This document shows positions 47,658 to 58,548 of a stretch of 64,000 nucleotides of DNA, piece by piece; position 1 is the first letter of the stretch; every line of letters begins with the position of its first letter. The notes below the pieces were generated by a model. That model made no database searches. It was not told where the DNA came from and worked only from the letters and a program-made list of their open reading frames with translations. A program made the position numbers and the translations under genes. This stretch comes from Zizania palustris. Lineage: Eukaryota > Streptophyta > Magnoliopsida > Poales > Poaceae. The DNA lies in contig JAAALK010000285.1 in NCBI GenBank assembly GCA_019279435.1, positions 63,784,865 to 63,848,864 on the forward strand. The letters are read 5' to 3'.

Positions 47658-48410
47658 CTAGGGAAACCAAAGGACACTGTTTATATAATAGAGAAGAGGA
47701 CAAAATGTTTGTTGCTCAGAATGGTGTATTCCTTGAGAAAGAGTTTCTCTCAAAAGGAGTTAGTGGGAGAACGATGCATCTCGAAGAGGTTCGAGAGCCA
47801 CTGAAAAGTGTTCCAGATCCCACTGAACAACAACAGGATGAGCAAAGTGTTGCGGAGCCTGTTGTACATGTGCCATCCCGACGAAGATCTAGGAGAGTAG
47901 TCCATGCACCAGAGAGGTACATGTTCTTGACCGCTTGGTATCGCGACGTGTTGTTGTTGGACAATGACAAGCCCATGACCTATGCGGAAGCAGTGATGGG
48001 ACCAGACTTTGAGAAATGGCTTGGAGTCATTGGATCTGAGTTGGAGTCCATGCGAGTTAACTAAGTTTGAACTTGGTTGATCCACCCGATGGTATAAAAA
48101 CTATTGAGTGTAAATGGATCTTCAAGAAAAAGATAGATGTTGATGGAAATGTTCACATCTATAAGGCACGATAGGTGGCGAAAGGTTTCAAACAGACTCA
48201 AGGTGTTGATTATGATGAAACTTTTTCCTCCGTCGCCATGCTTAAGTCTATTCGGATCATCCTAGTGATTGTCGCATTTTATGATTATGAAATATGGCAA
48301 ATGGATGTAGCTTTTCCTGAATGGAAACCTAAGTGAGGATGTGTACATGACACAACCTGAAGGTCTTGATGGTCTAGGAAATGTTGGGAAAGTTTGCAAG
48401 TCTCAAAAAA
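47658..48410 (+). pseudogene. Copia-B pol continued (integrase end, start of RT)
   Basis: Removing Sire-1 and one copy of ATATC joins this to 36822 at a CFFV...YPRETKG motif, the conserved integrase C-terminal segment of copia elements. An open frame reaches 48064 (RRSRRVVHAPERYMFL, then FEKWLGVIGSELESM). RT sequence follows with shifts: CKWIFKKK, a VDYDETF motif and EDVYMTQPEG. Homology stops near 48410, so the YxDD active site, RNase H and the 3' LTR are missing. Confidence 0.8.
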
Positions 48411-49489
48411 AGGTACCTGCAACATCTTTGGGCACTGGAGATGAAGGAAAAGAAGGCCGAAGGCGAGCAGGACACATTGTTTTAGGAGATTCGCCCCCGA
48501 CCAGTACCTAAACAAGTTTGGAAGCCCAAGCCAGTTGTGTTGGACAACCCGACTCATACTCCGAGTGATAATGAGGATGACTTGCTAGATGACGATTATA
48601 CACCTGTCTCGGAGGGACCCCTTCCCCAAGCCATAAATGTAAATGTAGTCATGCTCCATGTTAAGTTTGGGCTACTAGAAGATGAGGTCGAGGTCGCTTA
48701 GCTAAAGTTTAGCCAATGGGAAGCCATATTTGGGAAACCTAAAGAGTCGGCTTTCCACTTGAAACCCCTCTACATCCGTGGGCATATTGATGGCAAGACG
48801 ATTTCAGGAATGCTCGTAGATGGAGGCACCACCGTAAACTTAATGTCGTACTCACTTTTGAAGAAGCTTGGCAAGAATGAAGAGGATATAATGAAGACCA
48901 ATTTGATGTTGAACAACTTCAACATTGAGGGTTCCGAGGCGAAGTGTGTTCTATCCATGGAGTTGACAGTGGGTCACAAGACGTTGCCTACTGCATTCTT
49001 CGTGGTAGACATGCAAGGTAACTATAGCATATTAGTTGGGCGTGATTGGATTCATGCAAATTTCTGCATTCGTTCTACCTTGTATCAGTGTCTTATTTAG
49101 TGGGATGGTGACAAAGTGGAGATTGTATCAGCTTACACTTCGTCCCAAGTTGCTTTGGTTGATGTGTCCGTAGACGCCTTCCATGACAAAGTAGAGTGAT
49201 TGTCAAGGAGAGACCTCTCAGACTTTTATTTTGTTAGTGTTTCTGAGAGGAGGTTTTTTCCCATTTCTGTAAAGCTAGCTAGTGTATCTTGGCTATCCCT
49301 GAATTAGTTGTCATGTTGGGTAAAGATAATCTTGACTGGCTAAAGTATCATGTAGAGAAATATCGGTCTTCTGAAGATGGTACTTCTGAATCCATTGAAG
49401 ATTTTAGTGAAGTAGAGAAGTTAGGAGATGTTGTAGCAATTTCCTTAGATACAAACAAGTTTCTGTAATGTGGATAGTGTATGAAAGAG
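48411..49489 (+). pseudogene. Gypsy-C: Ty3 fragment with aspartic protease
   Basis: Homology switches from Copia-B to a Ty3 element near 48410. One frame runs MKEKKAEGEQ (about 48441), an acidic linker, then the protease core LKPLYIRGHIDGKT, MLVDGGTTVNLM and ILVGRDWIHANF (49033 on). TAG stops replace Gln near 48483, 48702 and 49098. It resembles the Gypsy-A protease but is a different copy. RT is not found; sequence fades before the LTR at 49490. Confidence 0.8.
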
Positions 49490-50138
49490 TGTTAACCTCT
49501 AGTGGGGTTCATGAGGAGAGAGGGTTTTTATACTCGTTCAGGCCTCCTTGAAGGATAATAGCCCTACATCTAGTTCATCGTTATTTTGGGATTGTCTGTC
49601 CCCCTTTTACAAGTGTAGCGCCCTACCTTTATAGGCAAACATAAAAGGAAAAGTCTACTTTACCCTCTACATATAGGGATCTGTCTACAAAGCTTTGTAG
49701 GGGTAAAAGGATGAAATCAATGCTAGTAAATGAGTCAATACCAGTGGCGGGGGCGCCTTGTTTTGGTCTTCACCCAACAACGGTATTGAGATATTTTTAC
49801 CTTTTGTACCAGAGTACTAGTCAGAGGCTCTACGGGCACCAAAGGAAGGCTTCACAACTGCACCGGGCAGAGCCCAAGCGAATCTTAGAGGCGGCTTCAA
49901 AGAAGGCCTCGGAGGGGGTTGCGAAGGAGGCCTCAGAGGCGGCTTCGAAGGTGGCCTTGGCTTCTACCTTGTGGCCTTTAGGAGTAATCTTTGTAGAAGG
50001 CTTCAGAGCGGTCTTTGCTTTTGATGAAAGGGTTGGGGCCTGATAAAGGCCTTTCTAGCCTAGTGGCCTTTGGCTTTACAGAGGCCTCGAAGCTTACTGT
50101 CATTTGGCCCCTATTAGGGTAAACTACTTCCCCTAACA
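49490..50138 (-). repeat. Tat-2 3' LTR
   Basis: It is 649 bp with inverted ends TGTTA...TAACA. On the minus strand a TATA box CCTATAAAGG is read at 49636-49627, which supports minus orientation. The polypurine tract adjoins the right edge. The partner LTR is outside the window, so the target duplication cannot be checked. Confidence 0.65.
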
Positions 50139-50152
50139 GTAGCCCCTCGCAC
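50139..50152 (-). promoter_or_regulatory. Tat-2 polypurine tract
   Basis: On the minus strand the sequence is GTGCGAGGGGCTAC, directly before TGTTAGGGG of the LTR. The GAGGGGCTAC core is identical to that before the LTR at 12390. Confidence 0.65.
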
Positions 50153-50332
50153 GTAGTCCTTCTTTAGCGAAGGAGTGCATGCGCCCTAGGGCAAATGATG
50201 ATTGTAGAAAGGTTTCTTCGAATGGTAGGCCTTCGTAGCTTGGCTTTGGCAGCTAGCCTCGAACAACATGGACATTTAATGCCTAGCTAGAGCGGATGGA
50301 ACGTCCTTGGAATCCTAACTGATGCCGGGGGC

Positions 50333-50355
50333 CAACGGTTCAAATCGAACCGTTG
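50333..50355. promoter_or_regulatory. Perfect 9-bp inverted repeat with AACGG cores
   Basis: CAACGGTTC-AAATC-GAACCGTTG. Each arm holds AACGG, the core of plant mitosis-specific (MSA) elements bound by three-repeat MYB factors. It lies about 120 bases upstream of a TATA box on the same side as the antisense ORF. A regulatory role is inference. Confidence 0.5.
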
Positions 50356-50473
50356 CCGCACGAGTTGTGATGCTTCGGTTTTTTACCGTAGCCCTACCAG
50401 TCACAAACTGTGGGAGATGGTTTCTAGGTAACACAAAACATGGCCGAGGGGAGCGATGCGGCTTTTTACCGCC

Positions 50474-50480
50474 TATAAAA
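50474..50480 (+). promoter_or_regulatory. TATA box before the Tat-2 antisense ORF
   Basis: TATAAAA in the context GCCTATAAAAGCC lies 141 bases before the ATG at 50615. The spacer is pyrimidine-rich, like a plant leader. It is inside the element but outside the LTR and points opposite to pol. Confidence 0.6.
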
Positions 50481-50614
50481 GCCTATAGGCGCCCCAGGGC
50501 TGATTTCACGCTCATGCCTTGTTTTCTCTCCTCGAGTCTTCTAGCCTCCTTGAGAGCCCTTAGCCCTATTACTTCCGGAGACCCCAGCCCTCTAAGACTA
50601 GAGCCCCTAGCGAT

Positions 50615-51898
50615 ATGCCAAAGAAGTGCTCGTCGAAGAAGGCCCTCATCCTTGTCAGAGGGTCTAGCTCCGTTCAAGCCTAGGCTGTGGTGGCAGCAGT
50701 GGGGGCTATAGCAAATACCCCGGTGAAGCGCCTCAGGGTGTTCGACCTTCGTCTCCCATCAGACAGATTTGAGAAAACCTTAGAGCAACGGGCGATGATG
50801 TCCATAGAGGAGTCCATCAACCGGGTATGCGCTAGGAGGGTTGCCAAGAAGGTATCCTTATGAGTGCCAGATCTGAAGTATTCATGAGCCTCAAGATGAC
50901 GAGGTAGTGGTCTTCGAGGCCTTCTTCGAAGCCGGGCTCGGGGTCCCAGCCAAAGGCATGTTGGGAGAAGTGTTGAAGATGGACAACTTCAATCTTCCCC
51001 ATATGTCTCCAAACGCCGCGGCGTGTCTCGCTATCTTTGAGTGGGCCATGTGAGCCGAGGGGTGTGAAGGGCTTGCAAACATATTCGTATGTCTTCACGA
51101 CGCCTACTATCAGCCAAAGAAGAGGATAGAGAGGTATGGCATGGAGAGGGCCCTAGTCTTTAGGAATGCTAACTTCTAGCTTCGCAAGGAGTTCACAGAC
51201 TCCTTTCTGGCGAGGGCGTTGAATGACCGTTGGTACTCCGGATGGGACCAACGTTGGTTCTACGTCAGTGTTGGCACGGACTCTCCCCTTCGGAACACCA
51301 ACACTCTCATCTCCTATCACCGCCTAGCCCGAGTGACATTGGACTCTTCCACTGCCAAATATCGAATCAGATTGCTGTGGAGGGTGCCCCAGACGATGAT
51401 CACGAGGGACCTCGCCGAAGTGTTCATTACCCTTCGAATCAGTCCCCTTGGGTGCTTATGGCCAAAGACCATTTTCATGGACTCTAGCGCGGGTGACCCG
51501 AAGGACATATCTTTGGAGAACCTTGGTAAGGTTTTGAATTGTGTCCTCATACTTCCTTGATACTTCACTCTAGAGTCTGGACCGTCAGACTTCATCATTG
51601 TAGCCACGCGTGAAGTCCAGACGCCAGAGGAGTCCTTCATAGTGGCCGAGCACATTGTGGGGTCTTCGACACCGAACGAATGAAGTTGGAGGCTTGCCCT
51701 GGTGGGGACCTAGGAGCGATATAACTGAGTATGGACCAGGCTCAGAGTTGGAGAAGTACCGACTCTCCCTGAGCTCGCGGACCCAACACCTTCAGGTGCC
51801 AATTCAAAGCGAAAGAGAGTGGATCATGACAAGCCAGAGGGCTCATCACCTCGACGCTTTAGAGGCCCTTCAGAGCTTGTAGATCCTTTGAGGACTCT
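50615..51898 (+). pseudogene. Tat-2 antisense ORF, N-terminal part
   Basis: Starts at ATG 50615 (MPKKCSSKKALI); after a shift near 50850 the main frame continues from about 50883. It contains VVFEAFFEAGLGVPAKGML, MSPNAAACLAIFEWAM, YYQPKKRIERYG, and WDQRWFYVSV (about 51246). This looks like the 'putative gypsy type transposon' domain (Pfam Transposase_28) often found in plant Tat-type extra ORFs. Stops lie near 50682, 51048, 51177 and 51558. The ORF is cut by Sire-2 at 51898. Function unknown; the family appears in antisense to pol. Confidence 0.7.
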
Positions 51899-54005
51899 TG
51901 AGGAGCCATTCTGAATAGCGTGGGCCTCATGGCTCCAGATGTGATGAGTCATTGTCAACGTTAGTCAAAGAGGACTGAAAAGAGAGAGAAGACCTGTTGC
52001 GTCTGGGCCGCGTGTGACTCAGGTACACAGGCAGCGAGGGACTGTCGGGCAGAGGGGTCGCGAAGTCGGGCTGGCCCAATCCGGGTACATGGGCTAGGAG
52101 CAGCAGAGGATCCACTGGGCTATTGACCAGGATTGACTCAGGTACACGGGCGGCGAGCGATTGTCGGGCTGAGGGAGCTGCGGAATCGGGCCGGCCCAAT
52201 CCGGGTACCCGGTGCGAAGACGGTGGACGCTTTGTCAGTTTCGGCGCAAAACTGACGACCGCTGATCTCGGATCTGACCGTTCTGAGGCGAAGCCGTAGC
52301 TGCTACGAAAGCTCCGCATTAGGACAAGTTACCTTTATTTAGGTTTTTACTATTTTGCCTTTAGGCCCACAGTCTGTCAGTCGAGTCTGTAAAAAATCCT
52401 AAGGGCATTTCGGTCTTTTCCATTTTTATTCAGCGTCTGTAAAAAACCCTAGGGGTATTTCTGCATTTTTCCATTTTAATGGGCTGCCTATAAATAGGCC
52501 CCAATATCCTAGGGTTAGGGTACCCCTTTTTTGAGATACACTTTACTAATTCCAACATTTTGGGGTTAATTTTTTCCCGTGTTCTTCCGCCGCCACCATT
52601 GTGAATCTTCTGTCCTTCTCGGTTTCGTCAGGAACTGCGTCGATGACACTTTTGGAAATCATCTAATCAGCTTTGATTTTGCGGTAATAGTTTTTTACAA
52701 AGCGATTTTGCTGCATGACTGAAGTCTTATTTTATTTGACACGGCTTTAATAGCATGCATAGTCTGTTCTGATCTGTTCCTTGCAGTTGTCTAGTCTGTT
52801 TTGCTGGACCTATTCTTGAGTACTAGTCTGCAGCATCAGACGGCCTTGGTCTAGTGTTGTTTGTGTAGCTTGCAAGCCTCTAGCTATAGCTATAGCCTCT
52901 GTACACTAGTACCTAGCCCCTGTGATAGCCAGGCTCAACATCTCTCTCACTGTTCTGATTTTTTTCCTTCTTGCATGCGTATTGCCAGCTTTTGATTTCC
53001 CAGGATCTTCATTATTAGCTAGACGTGTAGGGGGTAGCAGCAGCTATTAGCTTGCCTGCTAGGATCATCTAGTTACACGTTACTTGTGTTTCTATGTTTT
53101 GCTGCAGCCACATCTCTTGTTTTGCACGGGAAAATGTTGAAGATTTTTTATTAGTTATCTTGTGCAGCTAAGTCACAGCCTAGAAGCTAGAGTGCGCAGA
53201 AGCTTTGAACACGTTTTGGTTGGCGTAATTTTTTAATGTGTTCGGTGTTTAGATCGAGTTTTTTTATTTGAATCGAGCGAAGTCTGTGGTATTTTTCCTG
53301 AGTTCTTTGTGTAGGCTTCTTTACTCGTTGTGCAAGCTTTGCTAATCTACAGGCTTCGCAGTAGCTGCGTTTTTCGGAGTTTTCCTGTTTGCTTCGGTAT
53401 ACACGAGAAAGGATACGGAGTTCAGTGTCTTGGCCCTGCAGCCTCGTAGGACAGACTTCGATGAACTACAGGCTTCGCAGCGGATACTTAGATTTTTGGT
53501 CGCTTTGGAGTTCGTTGGAAGTGTTCGGAGTGTGAGATCTGGTGTTCGGTTTTTCATCTCGTCATTTCGAAGTCTGCAGTCGAAGGTTCTTCGAAGGTTT
53601 AGGCACCGGACTCAGATTACTTCGAAGCCTGCAGTGCATGTTTTTCAAACAAGCTTCGCATTGTCCTCTTCGAACCTTTTTATATAGATTTCGAACCAGA
53701 GACTACTCTGAACAACTTTATTCAGTCTCGCTTTGCGTGTTTTTTAGTTGATGTTTCTTTTGATGATTCGTGAACTGCACATGGTTTGAATACTCAGTTA
53801 ATCTGCCTCTAAGCACTATATTGGTGTCTTTTCAATTAGGACACTGGTCGTTTTTAGGCTAGATCATTTTAGGCTCTATTGATTTGTTTTCCTTTCTTTG
53901 TTAAGTCTGTTGAGGTGCGTTGGTTGTTGGGAGCAGGCCATTGATTCGAAAGATTTTTTTAGGCGCCCATTCACCCCTCCTCTGATCGCTACTTTCGGTC
54001 CTACA
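51899..54005 (+). repeat. Sire-2 5' LTR
   Basis: Starts TGAGGAGCC, ends GGTCCTACA. TATA box TATAAATA at 52489-52496. The end (CCCATTCACCCCTCCTCTG and beyond) is similar to the Sire-1 LTR end. Confidence 0.93.
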
Positions 54006-54007
54006 AG

Positions 54008-54025
54008 TGGTATCGGAGCCTGGTT
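54008..54025 (+). other. Sire-2 primer-binding site with two changes
   Basis: TGGTATCGGAGCCTGGTT matches the Sire-1 site at 16 of 18 positions (G for A at base 8, T for A at base 14). It begins two bases after the LTR. Confidence 0.85.
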
Positions 54026-54070
54026 AGGGTTTTTCCATACCTTAACCGGTTCTAAACCCCAGTAGTGATC

Positions 54071-55374
54071 ATGACTTCTCCTGGCAAGGTCCCGTCCTTG
54101 GAAGCTTATGGCTATAATTATTGGAAGACTCGCATGCGAGCCTATCTCATGAGCCAAAGCTCGGACATCTGGGACATTTGCGTTCACGCTACGTTTGTCA
54201 TATTGCCAGTTGCTGAGCGTGATTCTCCTGGTATCATCGCTCAGCATGTGAATAATAGCAAAGCTGTGAACATCCTGTTTTCTGGTTTAGGTCCCACTGA
54301 ATTTGAGCGTGTGAGCCATCTCTCCACTGCGAGAGAGATCTGGGCTACCCTCCAGGCACACCATGAGGGGACAGCCCAGGTCAAGGCTCAGGCTCTATCA
54401 GACCTACCGGCGTGAATATGAGAACTTCACACAAAAGCCGGGTGAATCTGTTGAAGCGTTGTTTGGTCGTTTTCAGTCGATCATAAACAAGCTTCGGGAC
54501 AACAAGGCTGAGGGTGTTCAGTTAGTCTCAGATCACGAACAGGCGCTCAAGGTTCTCCATACCTTGGACCCAAAGATCTGGGAGATCAAGGTATCCTCTA
54601 TTATTGAGAGCACTTCTTATGATACCTTGACCATTTCTGATTTGTTTAGCAAGCTGAAGGCCACCGAGGTTGATACCCAGTTGAGATCAAATCTCACTAG
54701 CTCAGGATCAAAGTATCTGGCCCTTGCTACACCTTCTGTTGATCCCTCTTCTGTGAGCTGTGCTGGGTTCTCTTTGATGTTATCACTGAGGACCAGCTTG
54801 AGTCTTTGGGAGATGATGATTTGTGTCTGTTTAACAACCGGGTGCGTCATGTTTATGACAAAAGGATGTTCGAAAGACATGGCACAAAGACCGGATGCTT
54901 TGAGTGTGGTGATCCAGGACACTTCATCGCCGACTGCCCCAAGCGCAATGGCCACAAGAAGGGCACCGATGGTGGCTTCCACGACTCCGGCGAGCACGAC
55001 AGCTCCTCCTTCAACAAGGGCAAGCCAAAGACCAGATTCTTCAGAAAGGCCCTGAAGGACTACCGGCGAGAGAACAAGAAGCGCGACAAGGCCTTCTTCG
55101 CCGAGATGGAAAAGAGCTACTCCAAGCGGTCCATGTCTTCGTCCTCTTCATCGAGCTCAAGCGATGAGGAGATCATCGTCAAGAAGGGGAAGGACAAGGA
55201 CGATCCAGCAGGCCTTTGCTTCATGGCCTTCGGGGACAGACCGAAGAGCCACTCAGATCAACGCCGAAGATCCCGCAAGAGCTTCTGCTCAATGGCTCTT
55301 GGGGATAAGAAAGAGAAGAGCTCCTCCGATGACTCTGACGACGACGACAACGAAAAGGATCGGGGACTGGAGGA
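54071..55374 (+). pseudogene. gag: Sire-2 gag, with two compensating frameshifts
   Basis: Starts at ATG 54071. Capsid domain (GYNYWKTRMRAYLMSQ, EIWATLQAHHEG), then a shift near 54395 into a second frame (GESVEALFGRFQSIINKL) and back near 54770. One zinc knuckle CFECGDPGHFIADC follows (about 54896), then a basic segment, a Ser run and acidic DSDDDDNE. It passes into the protease in frame. Compared with Sire-1 gag it lacks the coiled coil and second zinc knuckle, giving about 435 codons against 820. The break points may be errors or true mutations. Confidence 0.85.
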
Positions 55375-58300
55375 CGTTTGGATCATGGACTCAGGATGCT
55401 CTCGCCACATGACGGGACATCGCAGATGGTTATCCAGTCTCACTCCCCCGATCTCCAAAGAGTACATCACCTTCGGGAACAGTGGTCAAGGGAAAGTAAG
55501 TGGCATTGGCTCAATTCGCATTTCAGACCATTTTTCTTTGAAGAACGTTGCCTTGGTTGGAAAGTTGAACTTCAATTTGATTTCTGTTTCGCAACTTCTT
55601 GAGGATGGTTTGGAGGTGCGTTTTAAGAAGGGCAATTCTTCTGTGTTTGATTCTAGAGGGTCTTTGATTTGCCAGATCTTACCTTTCGGTAAAGTTTTTC
55701 GAATTGACTTCTCTAGTTCGTTTGGCCCTTCTCGCTGTTTGTTTGCTGGATCTTCTTCTGAGCTCTGGAAGTGGCATAGGAGGTTAGGTCATTTGAGTTT
55801 TGATCTGCTAGTCAGGTTAAGCTCTATGGACCTCCTCCGAGGATTTCCCAAGCTTAAAATGGAGAAAGATCTAGTTTGCCATCCCTGTCGTCACGGGAAA
55901 ATGGTTGCCGCTTCTCACTCACCTGTGACTCAGGTGATGACTTCGTATCCAGGCGAGCTGTTACACATGGACACTGTCGGTCCAGCTCGGGTACGCTCAG
56001 TCGGTGGGAAGTGGTACGCACTTGTGATTGTTGACGACTTTTCTCGATTCTCGTGGGTTTTCTTCTTGGAGTCTAAGGATGAAACTTTTCATTTTGTTCA
56101 TGACCTGATTTTGAAGCTGAAGAATGAGAACAATGGTCGGATGCGAGCAATTCGCTCCGACAACGGCTCTGAGTTCAAGAACTCTCAGTTCGTCAACTTC
56201 TGTAGTAATCTGGGTCTTGACCATTAGTTTTCCGCTCCTTACACTCCCCCACAGAATGGCGTTGTGGAACGAAAGAACCGCACAGTTAGTTGAGATGGCC
56301 ATGGACAATGCTCGATGAGCACAGGACTCCTAGGCATTTTTGGGCTGAAGCCATGAACACGACTTGCTATCTGGCCAACCACATTTTTCTTAGAGCTTAC
56401 CTAGGTAAGACCTCATACGAGTTGCGGTTTGGCAGACAGCCCAAGGTGAGCCACTTGCGAGCGTTTGGCTGCAAGTGCTTTGTGCTCAAGAAGGGAGGGC
56501 ATTTGGACAAGTTTGAGTCTCGTTGTTGGGATGGAGTTTTTCTTGGTTATGCATTGCATTCTCGAGGTTTCCGTGTTTGGAACCTCGAATCCCAGCAGCT
56601 TGTCGAGACTTGCGAGGTTTCTTTTGATGAGTCCTTGCCTTCTTTAACTCCTTCTTTTGAGCTTTCTGGTGATGGTGAGCTCGGAGAGTCCATCTTCGAG
56701 GAAGATGAGGATACTCCAGCTGCTGATGAGGGTGGGCCTTCTGCACCTCCTATAGAGCCCACACCTTCTGAGACTTCGACTGAGGACGAGGGCGGACCTC
56801 TGATCACTTCTTCCACTTCGATCGAGCCCCCTCAGTCGAGTCCAGAGGTGCCAGCTGCTGACTCTGGTGAGGAGACTTCAGATCACCAGGGATCCCGAGC
56901 ACTTCAGCGTGATCACCCCTCAGAGCTCATCATCGGTGATGTGTCTACAAGGACTTTGCATTCATCTGTTGACTCTCTTGCTGTGTTTGCTGAATCTGCT
57001 TTTGTTGCATCTTTTGAGCCCAGAGACATTTCTCATGCTCTTTCTGACTCGAACTGGATTAATGCCATGCAAGAAGAGCTTGAGAATTTTGTCCGCAATC
57101 GAGTTTGGACACTGGTTGAGTTGCCACCCGGATGCAACCCCATAGGCACCAAGTGGGTGTTCAAGAACAAGCAAGGTGAAGATGGGGTTGTGGTGCGCAA
57201 CAAAGCTCGACTAGTTGCCCAGGGTTTTTGCCAGAAGGAAGGTATTGATTTTGAAGAAACCTTCGCTCCTGTTGCCCGTCTTGAGTCCATTCGCATTCTT
57301 TTAGCTTTTGCCGCTTCGAAGGGTTTTAAGCTGTTTCAAATGGACGTCAAGAGTGCTTTTCTGAATGGGTACATAGAGGAGGAGGTTTATGTTAAGCAGC
57401 CCGCCGGTTTTGAGAACCCCAAGTTTCCTCGACATGTTTTTAAGTTGCAAAAAGCTTTATACGGGTTGAAGCAAGCCCCCAGGGCTTGGTATGACCGGTT
57501 GAAGCAGTTTTTGTTGGGGAAGGGCTTTGTGATGGGTTCTGTGGATAAAACTCTTTTCTTGCTCAGAGATGCTTCAGATTTCTTAGTCGCTCAGATATAC
57601 GTGGACGATATTATCTTTGGTGGTACTACTAATGATCTTGTGTCCAAGTTTTCTGAGCAGATGCACAGCGAGTTTGAGATGAGCCTCATGGGTGAGCTCA
57701 AGTACTTTCTAGGACTCCAGATCAAGCAGACTAAGGACGACACCTTCATCCACCAGGGTAAGTACACTCGGGACATGTTGAAGAAATTCGACTTTGGTGG
57801 AGAGCTGAAGCCTCAGATGACCCCAATGGGTACATCTGGGGGGCTGGACAAGGAAGAGAGCGGCGTCAAGGTCAACGAGAGAGAGTTTCGAGGGATGATC
57901 GGTTCACTGCTGTACTTGACGGCGACGAGGCCAGACATACAGTTCACCGTGGGACTGTGCGCGTGCTTCCAGTCTTCACCACGCGCGTCTCATCGGCAGG
58001 CAGTCAAGCGCATCTTCAGGTATCTTACCTATGCGCCTGATCTTGGTCTTTATTATTCAGCATCATCATCTCTTGATTTATCTGGCTTTTCGGACGCTGA
58101 CTTTGGTGGGTGCTGGTTGGATCGCAAGTCGACTTCCGGTACCTGCCAGTTTCTTGGTTCGTCTCTTGTGTCTTGGTCGTCTCGAAAGCAATCTGGAGTT
58201 GCTATTTCGACCACAGAGGCTGAGTATGTAGCTGCTGCTAGCTGCTGCTCACAGTTGGTTTGTATGATTTCCACTCTTCGAGATTTTGGGTTGTTCTTTC

Positions 58301-58548
58301 CTACCAGAGTTCCTTTGTTTTGCGACAGCACCAGTGCTATTAGTGTAGGGAAAAACCCATGTCTCCATTCAAAAACCAAACACATTGATGTGCGCTTCCA
58401 CTTTTTGCGGGATCAATATGAGAAAGGTGTCATTGACCTTGTTCATGTTGATACCCATCATCAGTTGGCTGACATTTTCACCAAACCCCTAGATCAGTCT
58501 ACTTTTGAGCGTTTACGAGGGGATTTGGGTGTTGTGTATCCTTTTTAG
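55375..58548 (+). pseudogene. pol: Sire-2 pol: protease, integrase, RT, RNase H
   Basis: Protease VWIMDSGCSRHMTG (55375 on); pre-integrase LWKWHRRLGHLSFDLL; integrase acids D 55970, D 56159, E 56267. One TAG (56225) replaces Gln just before the E motif, and a one-base shift lies near 56285. From 56290 a single frame of 752 codons is open to 58548: integrase C-terminus (FGCKCFVLKKG), an acidic linker, RT (FGTKWV-type motif, YVDDIIFGG at 57598) and RNase H (HIDVRFHFLRD, HHQLADIFTKPLD). RT and RNase H look intact; the integrase is interrupted. Confidence 0.9.

Noticed and set aside
50322..50711. A 129-codon frame overlapping the Tat-2 antisense ORF start
   Set aside because: It runs through the proposed promoter and leader in another frame and has no similarity to the Tat-1 ORF.
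53342..53751. Matching short frames in both Sire-2 LTRs (also 61374-61783)
   Set aside because: They recur only because the LTRs are repeats; they lie in the leader region, and no domain is seen.
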